Of a stretch of 64,000 bases of DNA, positions 14,567 to 23,067 are shown one piece after another. The notes below the pieces were generated by a model. It saw only the letters and a list, made by a program, of their open reading frames with translations, did not search any database and had not been told where the DNA came from. The first letter of the stretch is position 1, and each line of letters starts with the position of its first letter. This stretch comes from Streptomyces sp. R21 (GTDB taxonomy: Bacteria > Actinomycetota > Actinomycetes > Streptomycetales > Streptomycetaceae), in contig NZ_CP163435.1 in the NCBI RefSeq assembly GCF_041051975.1, positions 6,613,001 through 6,677,000 on the forward strand, in the 5' to 3' direction. A program made the position numbers and the translations under genes.

Positions 14567-17197
14567 GTGACCGACAACGCTCAGCAGCAGCCGCCAGCAT
14601 CCACTCCCGAACTGCCGACCCAGTACGCGCCGGCCGAGGTAGAGGGGAAGCTGTACGAGCGCTGGGTGGAACGGGGTTACTTCGCCGCCGACGCGAAGAG
14701 CGAGAAGCCGCCGTACACCATCGTCATTCCGCCGCCGAACGTCACCGGCTCCCTGCACCTGGGCCACGCCTTCCAGCACACCCTCATGGACGCCCTGACG
14801 CGCCGTAAGCGCATGCAGGGGTACGAGGCGCTGTGGCTGCCGGGGATGGACCACGCCGGGATCGCCACGCAGAACAAGGTCGAGCAGCAGCTTGCCGAGG
14901 AGGGCAAGTCGCGGCACGACCTCGGGCGCGAGGAGTTCGTCGAGCGCGTCTGGCAGTGGAAGGAGGAGTACGGCGGCAAGATCCTCGGACAGATGCGCCG
15001 GCTCGGCGACGGAGTCGACTGGGACCGCGAGCGGTTCACCATGGACGAGGGTCTGAGCAAGGCCGTCCAGACCATCTTCAAGCGGCTCTACGACGACGAG
15101 TTGATCTATCGCGCCGAGCGCATCATCAACTGGTGCCCGCGCTGTCTGACGGCCATCTCGGACATCGAGGTGGAGTACCAGGAGGACGACGGCGAGCTGG
15201 TCTCGATCAAGTACGGGGAGGGCGACGAGACACTCGTCGTCGCGACCACCCGTGCCGAGACCATGCTCGGTGACACCGCCGTCGCCGTTCACCCCGACGA
15301 CGAGCGCTACAAGCACCTCGTCGGCAAGCGCATCAAACTGCCGCTGACCGACCGCACCATCCCCGTCGTCGCGGACACCCACGTCGACCCCGAGTTCGGC
15401 ACCGGCGCCGTCAAGGTGACGCCGGCTCACGACCCGAACGACTTCGCCATCGGCCAGCGCCACGGCCTGGAGTCGATCACGGTCATGGACGAGCGGGCCG
15501 TCATCACGGTTCACGGCCCCTTCCAGGGCCTCGACCGCTTCGAGGCTCGCTCCGCCATCGTCGCCGCGCTGCGCTCGCAGAGCCGGATCGTCGCCGAGAA
15601 GCGCCCCTACGTCCACTCGGTCGGCCACTGCTCGCGCTGCAAGACCACCGTCGAGCCGCGCCTGTCCATGCAGTGGTGGGTCAAGGTCGCCCCGCTGGCG
15701 AAGGAGGCGGGCGACGCCGTCCGTGACGGCCGGGTCAAGATCCACCCCGAGGACATGTCGAAGCGGTACTTCGACTGGGTCGACAACATGCACGACTGGT
15801 GCATCTCGCGCCAGCTGTGGTGGGGCCACCGCATCCCGGTCTGGTACGGGCCGGAGGGCCAGATCGTCTGCGTCGGCCCCGACGAGCAGCCGCCGGGCAC
15901 CGAGGCCGAGGGCTGGAAGCAGGACACCGACGTCCTCGACACCTGGTTCTCGTCCGGCCTGTGGCCGTTCTCCACGCTCGGCTGGCCGGAGCAGACCCCC
16001 GACCTCGCGAAGTTCTACTCGACCGACGTCCTGCTCACCGGCCACGACATCATCTTCTTCTGGGTCGCCCGGATGATGATGTTCGGCCTGTACGCGATGG
16101 ACGGCGAGGTCCCGTTCAAGACGATCGCCCTCACCGGTCTCGTCCGCGACGAGCGCGGCAAGAAGATGTCGAAGTCCTTCGGCAACGTGGTCGACCCGCT
16201 CGACTGGATGGACTCTTACGGCTCCGACGCCGTCCGCTTCACCCTCGCCCGCGGCGCCAACCCCGGCACCGACGTGCCGATCGGCGAGGACTGGGTCCAG
16301 GCGTCCCGGAACTTCGCCAACAAGATCTGGAACGCCACGCGGTTCGCGCTGATGAACGGTGCGACGGTCGAGGGCCCGCTCCCGGAGCCGGAGAAGCTGT
16401 CGGCGACCGACCGCTGGATCCTGTCCCGGCTCAACAAGACCGTCGCCGAAGTCGACGCGCTCTACGACGACTTCCAGTTCGCCAAGTTGTCCGACGCCCT
16501 CTACCACTACGCGTGGGACGAGGTCTTCGACTGGTACGTCGAGCTGTCCAAGACGACGTTCATGGCGGGCGGCGAGCCGGCGAAGGTGTCCGGGCGTGTC
16601 CTGGGCGAGGTCCTCGACGTGACGCTGCGCCTGCTCCACCCGATCGTCCCGTTCGTCACCGAGACGCTCTGGACCACCCTCACGGGTGGCGAGTCCGTCG
16701 TCATCGCGGACTGGCCGAAGGACAGTGGCTTCCGTGACGACGCCGCCGAGCGCGAGATCGAGGCGCTGCAGCAGGTCATCACGGAGGTTCGCCGCTTCCG
16801 TGCCGACCAGGGGCTGCAGCCCGGCCAGCGGGTGCCGGCCCGGCTGGCCCTCGACGGGACCGCGCTGGCCCCGCACGAGGCGGCCATCCGCCAGCTGCTG
16901 CGACTCCAGCCGGAGGGCGAGGGGTTCGCGGCCACCGCCACGCTGCCGGTCGCGGGGGCGAGCGTCGCGCTGGACCTCTCCGGCACGATCGATGTCGCCG
17001 CGGAGCGGAAGCGGCTGGCGAAGGACCTTGCCGCTGCCGAGAAGGAGAAGGCCCAGGCGAACGCCAAGCTCGGGAACGAGGCGTTTCTCGCGAAGGCTCC
17101 GGATCAGGTCGTGGACAAGATCCGCGGGCGCCTTGCGAAGGCGGACGAGGACATCGCCCGGATCCAGCGGCAGCTGGAGCAGTTGCCTCCGGCGTAG
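14567..17197 (+). CDS. valS: Valyl-tRNA synthetase
   Basis: An 876-residue class I aminoacyl-tRNA synthetase that charges tRNA-Val. The nucleotide-binding HIGH motif appears as HLGH in PPPNVTGSLHLGHAF (about residues 62-70) and KMSKS at 533-537. An editing (CP1) domain of about 200 residues lies between them, with TTRAETMLGDTAVAVHP. An anticodon-binding helical domain follows, then a C-terminal coiled coil (about 800-876, ending AKADEDIARIQRQLEQLPPA) as in other ValRS. The length is normal. No T-box leader is visible; the start appears leaderless. Confidence 0.98.
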   Translation: MTDNAQQQPPASTPELPTQYAPAEVEGKLYERWVERGYFAADAKSEKPPYTIVIPPPNVTGSLHLGHAFQHTLMDALTRRKRMQGYEALWLPGMDHAGIATQNKVEQQLAEEGKSRHDLGREEFVERVWQWKEEYGGKILGQMRRLGDGVDWDRERFTMDEGLSKAVQTIFKRLYDDELIYRAERIINWCPRCLTAISDIEVEYQEDDGELVSIKYGEGDETLVVATTRAETMLGDTAVAVHPDDERYKHLVGKRIKLPLTDRTIPVVADTHVDPEFGTGAVKVTPAHDPNDFAIGQRHGLESITVMDERAVITVHGPFQGLDRFEARSAIVAALRSQSRIVAEKRPYVHSVGHCSRCKTTVEPRLSMQWWVKVAPLAKEAGDAVRDGRVKIHPEDMSKRYFDWVDNMHDWCISRQLWWGHRIPVWYGPEGQIVCVGPDEQPPGTEAEGWKQDTDVLDTWFSSGLWPFSTLGWPEQTPDLAKFYSTDVLLTGHDIIFFWVARMMMFGLYAMDGEVPFKTIALTGLVRDERGKKMSKSFGNVVDPLDWMDSYGSDAVRFTLARGANPGTDVPIGEDWVQASRNFANKIWNATRFALMNGATVEGPLPEPEKLSATDRWILSRLNKTVAEVDALYDDFQFAKLSDALYHYAWDEVFDWYVELSKTTFMAGGEPAKVSGRVLGEVLDVTLRLLHPIVPFVTETLWTTLTGGESVVIADWPKDSGFRDDAAEREIEALQQVITEVRRFRADQGLQPGQRVPARLALDGTALAPHEAAIRQLLRLQPEGEGFAATATLPVAGASVALDLSGTIDVAAERKRLAKDLAAAEKEKAQANAKLGNEAFLAKAPDQVVDKIRGRLAKADEDIARIQRQLEQLPPA

Positions 17198-17212
17198 CGG
17201 CCGTACGTGAGT

Positions 17213-17249
17213 GAAGGCGCCCGGGACCGTGCAGGTCCCGGGCGCCTTC
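17213..17249 (+). terminator. Terminator after valS
   Basis: A perfect 16-bp stem (17213-17228 with 17234-17249) and loop GTGCA, followed by GGTTTTC. Confidence 0.85.
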
Positions 17250-17307
17250 GGTTTTCGCCCCGCCCCCGCCTGAAGCCCCTCCGCCCGCGCCTGTCGGTCC
17301 GGCTCCG

Positions 17308-17319
17308 TAGACTGTCCCC
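17308..17319 (+). promoter_or_regulatory. Candidate leaderless -10 of folC (TAGACT)
   Basis: TAGACT at 17308-17313 is followed by six bases and the GTG of folC with no Shine-Dalgarno sequence, the same geometry as at valS. Confidence 0.55.
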
Positions 17320-18831
17320 GTGAGTGAGCTCCCCCCGGACGACAGCGACCCCATCGGTGACCCCTTCGACGAGATCGTCGCGAACGAGACCGAGCGTGAT
17401 CCCGATCTCGCGGTGATCGAGGCCGGCAGCCGTACCCTGCGGACGCAGGGCGGTGTGCCGCAGGGCGATGTGCCCGCCCGGCCCGCCGACCCCGAGGTCG
17501 ACAAGGCCCTGCGCGCGGTGGAGGCGGAGCTGGCCGGGCGCTGGGGTGAGACCAAGCTGGAGCCCTCCGTCAGCCGGATCTCGGCGCTGATGGACGTGCT
17601 GGGCGAGCCCCAGCGGGCGTACCCGTCGATCCACATCACGGGGACGAACGGCAAGACGTCCACGGCCCGCATGATCGAGTCGCTGCTGCGCGCCTTCGAG
17701 CTGCGCACCGGGCGGTACACCAGCCCGCACGTGCAGTCGATCACCGAGCGCATCAGCCTGGACGGGGAGCCGATCCCGGCCGAGCGGTTCATCGAGACGT
17801 ACGAGGACATCAAGCCGTACGTCGAGATGGTCGACGCCAAGGAGGAGTACCGGCTCTCCTTCTTCGAGGTGCTCACGGGCATGGCGTACGCGGCCTTCGC
17901 GGACGCGCCCGTCGACGTGGCCGTCGTCGAGGTGGGGATGGGCGGCAGTTGGGACGCCACCAACGTCATCGACGCCGATGTCGCCGTCGTGACGCCCATC
18001 GATCTCGACCACACCGACCGGCTCGGCGAGACGCACGGCGAGATCGCCACGGAGAAGTCCGGCATCATCAAGCAGGACGCGACCGTGATCCTGGCCCAGC
18101 AGCCGGTCGACGCGGCCCAGGTGCTGCTGAAGAAGGCCGTCGAGGTCGACGCCACCGTGGCCCGGGAAGGGCTGGAGTTCGGCGTCGTCGCCCGGCAGGT
18201 CGCCGTCGGCGGGCAGCTGATGACGCTGCGCGGCCTCGGCGGGGAGTACGAAGAGGTCTACCTCCCGCTGCACGGCCCCTACCAGGCGCACAACGCAGCC
18301 GTGGCGCTCGCCGCCGTGGAGGCGTTCTTCGGGGTCGGTGCCGCGCGCGCCGAGCGCCTCGACATCGACACCGTCCGCAAGGCGTTCGCCGCGGTCTCCT
18401 CGCCGGGCCGCCTGGAGGTCGTCCGCCGCTCGCCGACCGTCGTGCTGGACGCGGCGCACAACCCGGCGGGCGCCCGCGCCACCGCCGAGGCCGTCGGCGA
18501 GGCCTTCGACTTCAGCAGGCTCATCGGCGTGGTCGGGGCCAGCGGCGACAAGAACGTACGGGGGCTGCTCGAAGCCTTCGAGCCGATCCTCGCCGAGGTC
18601 GTGATCACCCAGAACTCCAGCCACCGCGCGATGGACGTGGACGAGCTGGCCGGGATCGCCGTCGAGATCTTCGGCGACGACCGGGTGCAGGTCGAGCCGC
18701 GTCTCGACGACGCCCTGGAGGCCGCGATCACGCTCGCCGAGGAAGAGGGCGAGTTCGCGGGCGGCGGCGTCCTGGTGACCGGCTCCGTCATCACCGTCGG
18801 CGAGGCCCGACTGCTCCTCGGGAGGGGCTGA
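17320..18831 (+). CDS. folC: Folylpolyglutamate synthase / dihydrofolate synthase
   Basis: A 503-residue Mur-ligase-family enzyme that adds glutamate to dihydropteroate and folates. The P-loop HITGTNGKTST is at about residues 105-114, and SPHVQSITERI and the VVEVGMGGSWDATN aspartate/magnesium motif follow. DAAHNPAGA marks the C-terminal glutamate ligase domain. An acidic, poorly conserved extension of about 60 residues precedes the ligase core. The start GTG 17320 fits the leaderless promoter. The downstream DUF4233 gene starts five bases after its stop, so the two are one operon, an arrangement I recall as usual for actinobacteria. Confidence 0.95.
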   Translation: MSELPPDDSDPIGDPFDEIVANETERDPDLAVIEAGSRTLRTQGGVPQGDVPARPADPEVDKALRAVEAELAGRWGETKLEPSVSRISALMDVLGEPQRAYPSIHITGTNGKTSTARMIESLLRAFELRTGRYTSPHVQSITERISLDGEPIPAERFIETYEDIKPYVEMVDAKEEYRLSFFEVLTGMAYAAFADAPVDVAVVEVGMGGSWDATNVIDADVAVVTPIDLDHTDRLGETHGEIATEKSGIIKQDATVILAQQPVDAAQVLLKKAVEVDATVAREGLEFGVVARQVAVGGQLMTLRGLGGEYEEVYLPLHGPYQAHNAAVALAAVEAFFGVGAARAERLDIDTVRKAFAAVSSPGRLEVVRRSPTVVLDAAHNPAGARATAEAVGEAFDFSRLIGVVGASGDKNVRGLLEAFEPILAEVVITQNSSHRAMDVDELAGIAVEIFGDDRVQVEPRLDDALEAAITLAEEEGEFAGGGVLVTGSVITVGEARLLLGRG

Positions 18832-18836
18832 CCGTT

Positions 18837-19223
18837 GTGCGTACGCTCTGTGCTTCGACCCTGATCGGCGAGTTCTTCGTCATCGGCTTCGCCGGTCTGG
18901 TCGCCATGAAGGATCCCGGCCTGTCCATGACCGCGGTCTGGACGGTCAGCGGTATCGCGATGGCGCTGAGCATCCTGCTCTGCGGCGTCATCACCCGCCC
19001 CGGCGGCATCCAGCTCGGCTGGGCGCTGCAGGTCGCGCTGATCGCCTCCGGCTTCATCCTGCCCAGCATGTTCTTCATGGGCGCGATCTTCGCCGCCCTG
19101 TGGTGGGCCTCGGTGCACTACGGCCGCAAGATCGACGAGGCCAAGGCCAGATTCGCGGCGATGGCGGAGACGGCCGAGGCAGGGGCGCAAGCCGGGACAG
19201 AGGGCACCGCCAGTCCGGCGTGA
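18837..19223 (+). CDS. DUF4233 membrane protein
   Basis: A 128-residue protein with about four hydrophobic spans (LIGEFFVIGFAGLVAM, TVSGIAMALSILLCGVI, ALQVALIASGFILPSMFF, AIFAALWWASVHY) and a cytoplasmic alanine/glutamate-rich tail. It matches the actinobacterial DUF4233 family that follows folC. Function is unknown. GTG 18837 is chosen because GGGAGGGG at the end of folC supplies the ribosome binding site. Five bases separate it from folC, implying translational coupling. Confidence 0.8.
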   Translation: MRTLCASTLIGEFFVIGFAGLVAMKDPGLSMTAVWTVSGIAMALSILLCGVITRPGGIQLGWALQVALIASGFILPSMFFMGAIFAALWWASVHYGRKIDEAKARFAAMAETAEAGAQAGTEGTASPA

Positions 19224-19287
19224 CAGCGCGCGAGGCGCCGTAAACCCGGAGTCCTGACTCTGCGTAACGTCCCCCAGATGGGCCCTG

Positions 19288-19331
19288 TAGCCTCTGAGCT
19301 CCGCACATCTGTGATTTGAAGGAGCCACACC
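19288..19331 (+). promoter_or_regulatory. Candidate -10 of ndk
   Basis: TAGCCT at 19288-19293 fits TANNNT and would give a leader of about 32 bases containing the GAAGGAGC Shine-Dalgarno sequence of ndk. I see no convincing -35. Confidence 0.35.
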
Positions 19332-19745
19332 GTGACCCAGCGCACCCTCGTCCTTCTCAAGCCCGACGCCGTCCGTCGCGGCCTGACCGGCGAGATCATC
19401 AGCCGGATCGAGCGCAAGGCCGGCTGGCAGATCACCGCGCTGGAGCTGCGCACCCTGGACCAGGACACGCTGGAGCAGCACTACGGCGAGCACAAGGGCA
19501 AGCCCTTCTACGAGCCGCTGGTGGAGTTCATGGCGTCCGGTCCGGTCGTGGCGCTCGTGGTGGAGGGTGAGCGGGTCATCGAGGGCGTGCGCGCGCTCGC
19601 CGGTCCGACCGACCCGATCGCCGCCGCGCCCGGTTCCATCCGCGGTGACTTCGGCGTGATCGTCCGCGAGAACCTGATCCACGCCTCGGACTCCGAGGAG
19701 TCCGCCGAGCGCGAGCTGAAGATCTTCTTCCCCGGCCGCGCCTGA
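19332..19745 (+). CDS. ndk: Nucleoside diphosphate kinase
   Basis: A 137-residue enzyme that transfers the gamma-phosphate among nucleoside triphosphates through a phosphohistidine. The active-site motif NLIHASDS carries the catalytic histidine (residue 117 by my count). TLVLLKPDAVRRGL at the N-terminus and GPTDP match the family, and length is standard. GTG 19332 is preceded by GAAGGAGC with a typical gap. It is monocistronic: a terminator hairpin follows and mreB has its own upstream region. Confidence 0.98.
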   Translation: MTQRTLVLLKPDAVRRGLTGEIISRIERKAGWQITALELRTLDQDTLEQHYGEHKGKPFYEPLVEFMASGPVVALVVEGERVIEGVRALAGPTDPIAAAPGSIRGDFGVIVRENLIHASDSEESAERELKIFFPGRA

Positions 19746-20095
19746 GTCCGCGTCGGACGCACTGCCGTGTGAGCCGCGGGACCAACCGGCGTATGGGTCG
19801 GCGTATGAACCTGCGGTTGAATTTCTGAGGGAACGTCACGTCACCGCGTGTCTGACCAGGGACGGCCGAGGAAAACCGGCCGTCCCCTGGCATATGCGTG
19901 CCGATCGGGGGAACGCCTACCCCCGAACGCCCGTCTCCAGAAGCGAGGCGGCACATCATCTGCTGACAATGGCGAAGACCCTCGCGCAGTGTTCGTGCAG
20001 GCGCGTCTACGATGGAAGCCTTCACGTCACCGCACCCACTTCGCCGTCCCAATACGCCATCAAAAGCACCACTTGGGAAGGCCAGACGAATCCTG
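19746..20095. other. 350-bp intergenic region between ndk and mreB
   Basis: No gene is supported. It contains a terminator at 19856-19890 and a stretch with a candidate -10 (TACGAT, 20008-20013) that would give an mreB leader of about 75 bases. S. coelicolor mreB is, as I remember, transcribed from more than one promoter with developmental control, so more than one start in this region is expected. Confidence 0.6.
19856..19890 (+). terminator. Terminator after ndk
   Basis: GGGACGGCC (19859-19867) pairs with GGCCGTCCC (19878-19886), extended by CCA/TGG across a one-base bulge, around an A-rich loop. Confidence 0.65.
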
Positions 20096-21127
20096 ATGGG
20101 GAACTCAATGTCGTTCATCGGCCGTGACATGGCTGTCGACCTCGGGACCGCCAACACGCTGGTGTACGTCAGGGGTCGCGGGATCGTACTCAACGAGCCG
20201 TCCGTCGTCGCGATCAACACCAACACCGGTGGCATCCTCGCGGTCGGCGCGGAGGCGAAGAAGATGATCGGGCGGACACCCGGCAACATCGTTGCCGTGC
20301 GTCCGCTGAAGGACGGCGTCATCGCCGACTTCGAGATCACCGAGCGCATGCTCCGCTACTTCATCCTGAAGATCCACAAGCGGCGCTACCTCGCCCGTCC
20401 TCGTGTCGTCGTCTGTGTGCCCTCGGGCATCACGGGCGTCGAGCGCCGTGCCGTCATCGAGGCCTCGTCCCAGGCCGGCGCGCGCCAGGTGCACATCATC
20501 GAGGAGCCCATGGCCGCGGCCATCGGCTCCGGCCTGCCGGTCCACGAGGCCACGGGCAACATGGTGGTGGACATCGGCGGCGGCACCACGGAGGTCGCGG
20601 TCATCTCGCTCGGCGGAATCGTCACAGCACAGTCGATCCGCGTCGCGGGCGACGAGCTGGACAACGCGATCATCCAGCACATCAAGAAGGAGTACAGCCT
20701 CCTCCTCGGTGAGCGCACTGCCGAACAGATCAAGATCACGATCGGTTCGGCGTACGACCTCGACAATGACGAACACACCGAAATCCGTGGCCGGGACCTT
20801 GTCTCCGGCCTGCCCAAGACCGTGGTGATCTCCGCCGCCGAAGTCCGCAAGGCCATTGAGGAACCGGTCAACGCGATCGTCGACGCCGTCAAGACCACCC
20901 TCGACAAGTGCCCGCCGGAGCTGTCCGGCGACGTCATGGACCGCGGAATCGTGCTGACCGGCGGCGGAGCCCTGCTGCGCGGTCTGGACGAGCGGCTGCG
21001 CCGCGAGACCGGTATGCCGATCCACATCGCCGAGGACCCGCTGGACAGCGTGGCGCTCGGCTCCGGCAAGTGCGTCGAGGAGTTCGAGGCGCTCCAGCAG
21101 GTGCTGGACGCCCAGCCGCGCAGATGA
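20096..21127 (+). CDS. mreB: Rod-shape/spore-wall actin homologue MreB
   Basis: A 343-residue actin-fold ATPase that forms membrane-associated filaments guiding wall synthesis. Phosphate-binding MAVDLGTANTLVYV is near the N-terminus, and the second phosphate loop NMVVDIGGGTTEVAVIS and the adenosine motif IVLTGGGALLRGLD follow. ATG 20096 gives the MGNSMSFIGRDM start known from Streptomyces. In Streptomyces MreB is mainly needed for spore-wall integrity rather than hyphal growth. First gene of mreB-mreC-mreD-mrdA-rodA; the mreB-mreC gap is about 168 bases. Confidence 0.98.
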   Translation: MGNSMSFIGRDMAVDLGTANTLVYVRGRGIVLNEPSVVAINTNTGGILAVGAEAKKMIGRTPGNIVAVRPLKDGVIADFEITERMLRYFILKIHKRRYLARPRVVVCVPSGITGVERRAVIEASSQAGARQVHIIEEPMAAAIGSGLPVHEATGNMVVDIGGGTTEVAVISLGGIVTAQSIRVAGDELDNAIIQHIKKEYSLLLGERTAEQIKITIGSAYDLDNDEHTEIRGRDLVSGLPKTVVISAAEVRKAIEEPVNAIVDAVKTTLDKCPPELSGDVMDRGIVLTGGGALLRGLDERLRRETGMPIHIAEDPLDSVALGSGKCVEEFEALQQVLDAQPRR

Positions 21128-21295
21128 CGTAACGCTTCGATTCCGCCGTACGAGATGATCCCTTCTCGTGCGGCGGATCGTTGATCCCGAGGCATAAGCT
21201 CACCCAAAGGGCCCCAGCGGCGATCAAGGCCAACCAAAGGGCTTCGCTTCGCCCGGGGCACACGAATTCCGACGAGGAAGGCACGGCCGCCGCAC

Positions 21296-22240
21296 GTGAG
21301 GGACACACGAGAGAGCCGGCTGCTCCTGGTGCTGCTGATCGCCATCGCGTTCGCACTGATCACGGTGGACATCAGGGGTGGCGAGGACTCGCCGGTCGAC
21401 GGTGCCCGGCAGGGCGCCGCGACCGTCTTCGGCCCGATCGAGAACGGGGTGTCCTCCGCGGTCGACCCCGTCGGCAACGCGATCTCGGCCGTCCGCGACT
21501 CGGGCGGCCGGCACGACCGGATCGCCGAACTGGAGCGTGACAACGCGGCGTTGAAGGCGAAGCTCGGCAGCGACGACCGCAACCGCAGCCGCCTCAAGCA
21601 GCTCGACAAGATGATCAAGGTGGCCGGTGAGGGCCAGTACGGCATCAAGGGCGCCGAGGTCATCGCGATAGGAGCGGCCCAGGGCTTCTCCTGGACCGTC
21701 ACCATCGACGTCGGCGCGAGCGACGGCGTCAAGCGCGACATGACCGTTCTGAACGGCGACGGACTGGTCGGCCGGGTCACCACCGTCGGCCCGGACACCG
21801 CCACCGTGCTCCTCGCCAACGACCCCGACTTCACGGTCGGCACGCGCATGGAGAGCACGGACGAACTCGGCTTCGCCTCCGGCCAGGGCGACCGCCCGCT
21901 GCGCGTCGAACTCCTCAACGGCAAGGCCAAGATCGAGAAGGGCGACCGCCTGGTCACCTTCGGCTCGCAGGCCGACAAGCCGTTCGTGCCCGGCGTCCCG
22001 GTCGGCGTGGTCTCCCGCGTCGACCCCTCCGGCGGCGACCTGACCCGCACGGTCTACGTGAAGCCGTACGTCTCCTTCACCAAGCTCGACATCGTCGGCG
22101 TCGTCGTCCAGGCGCCCAAGAGGGACCCGCGCGACGAGGTGCTGCCGGCCAAGCCCAGACCCACCCCCACGCCGACCGTGACCGTGACGGTCACCCCCTC
22201 GGCGAACGCACCCATCGACGGCCAGCAGCAGAACCAGTAG
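21296..22240 (+). CDS. mreC: Cell-shape protein MreC
   Basis: A 314-residue bitopic protein. A short basic N-terminus leads into one span LLLVLLIAIAFALITVDI (about 9-26). A coiled coil at about 75-105 (DRIAELERDNAALKAKLG) follows, then the extracytoplasmic beta-barrel domain with VIAIGAAQGFSWTVTIDVG and the conserved NGDGLVGRV. A proline/threonine-rich tail (KPRPTPTPTVTVTVTPS) ends the protein, longer than in rod-shaped bacteria. MreC links MreB and RodA/PBP2. GTG 21296 is the only start giving a correct membrane anchor. Confidence 0.95.
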   Translation: MRDTRESRLLLVLLIAIAFALITVDIRGGEDSPVDGARQGAATVFGPIENGVSSAVDPVGNAISAVRDSGGRHDRIAELERDNAALKAKLGSDDRNRSRLKQLDKMIKVAGEGQYGIKGAEVIAIGAAQGFSWTVTIDVGASDGVKRDMTVLNGDGLVGRVTTVGPDTATVLLANDPDFTVGTRMESTDELGFASGQGDRPLRVELLNGKAKIEKGDRLVTFGSQADKPFVPGVPVGVVSRVDPSGGDLTRTVYVKPYVSFTKLDIVGVVVQAPKRDPRDEVLPAKPRPTPTPTVTVTVTPSANAPIDGQQQNQ

Positions 22241-22252
22241 GAGCCGAGTCCC

Positions 22253-22921
22253 ATGCGTTTCAACCGGATGCTGCTCTCCGCCACCCTGGTGGTCGTCGCC
22301 CTGGTCATCCAGGTGAGCGTCCTTGCCCGGCTGCATCTGCCGGGCGCCGTCCCCGACCTGCTGCTGCTGACCGTGCTCGCCCTCGCGATGGTCTACGGCC
22401 ATGTCGGCGGCGCTCTCATCGGCTTCGGGGCCGGCCTGCTCGCCGACCTCGCCCCGCCCGCCGACCACGCCGCCGGGCGCTACGCCCTGGTGCTCTGTGT
22501 CATCGGCTACCTCGCCGGGCTGATCAAACCGGAGAACGGCCAGCTCAAGTCGGCCACCGGCCCGATGGCCGTGGTCGTCGGCGCCGCGATCGGATCCACC
22601 CTGCTGTACGCGGGAGTCGGCGCCCTCGTCGGCGACACCGCCGCCCGCCATGTCGGCCTCGGCAGCCTGCTGTTCACCGCCGCGCTCTACGACCTGCTGC
22701 TCGCGCCCTTCGTCGTGCCGGGGATCATGGCGCTCGCCAGACGCGCCGAGAACGACCCGCTCGCCGAGACCAGTTCGTCCGCGAAGACGGACGTCTCCGC
22801 GGGCTGGCTGTCGTCCGGCACCGGCCTGCGCATCGGCAGCCAGCGCGGCGGTCTGCGCGTCAAGGCGGCCAAGGCGCGGGTGGCTCGGGCGGGACGCATC
22901 AAGGGGGTCAAGCGACTGTGA
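22253..22921 (+). CDS. mreD: Cell-shape membrane protein MreD
   Basis: A 222-residue integral membrane protein with five to six spans over residues 5-160, then a basic cytoplasmic tail (GGLRVKAAKARVARAGRIKGVKRL) longer than in most MreD proteins. It follows mreC by 12 bases with Shine-Dalgarno AGGAG, so it is translated from the same message. MreD belongs to the elongasome with MreC, RodA and PBP2. Confidence 0.93.
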   Translation: MRFNRMLLSATLVVVALVIQVSVLARLHLPGAVPDLLLLTVLALAMVYGHVGGALIGFGAGLLADLAPPADHAAGRYALVLCVIGYLAGLIKPENGQLKSATGPMAVVVGAAIGSTLLYAGVGALVGDTAARHVGLGSLLFTAALYDLLLAPFVVPGIMALARRAENDPLAETSSSAKTDVSAGWLSSGTGLRIGSQRGGLRVKAAKARVARAGRIKGVKRL

Positions 22922-23007
22922 GGACACGTCAGCCGGGCCCCTGCGTACACAGGTTGGCCGTGTACTCGTATGACCCGTACACACACTGAGAGGGGGAGGC
23001 AGCCACA

Positions 23008-23067
23008 GTGACCAATGCCCACCCGTCGCCCACCACCACCCTTTCAAGGGATGGGCTGCGCCCATGA
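23008..23067 (+). CDS. Possible 19-codon upstream peptide coupled to mrdA
   Basis: GTG 23008 is preceded by a strong Shine-Dalgarno sequence, GGGGGAGG, with an eight-base gap. It encodes VTNAHPSPTTTLSRDGLRP and stops at the TGA of an ATGA that also contains the mrdA start codon. mrdA itself has only a weak, distant AAGGG. The arrangement suggests that ribosomes load on the small frame and re-initiate on mrdA. Alternatively the frame is accidental, or the upstream Shine-Dalgarno sequence belongs to a start I have mis-assigned. I see no similarity to known leader peptides. Confidence 0.45.
   Translation: MTNAHPSPTTTLSRDGLRP

Noticed and set aside
23008..23067. Reading the upstream GTG frame as the true start of mrdA with a frameshift
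   Set aside because: The mrdA frame from ATG 23064 already begins like known PBP2 proteins (MTNIPETG), so no frameshift is needed.
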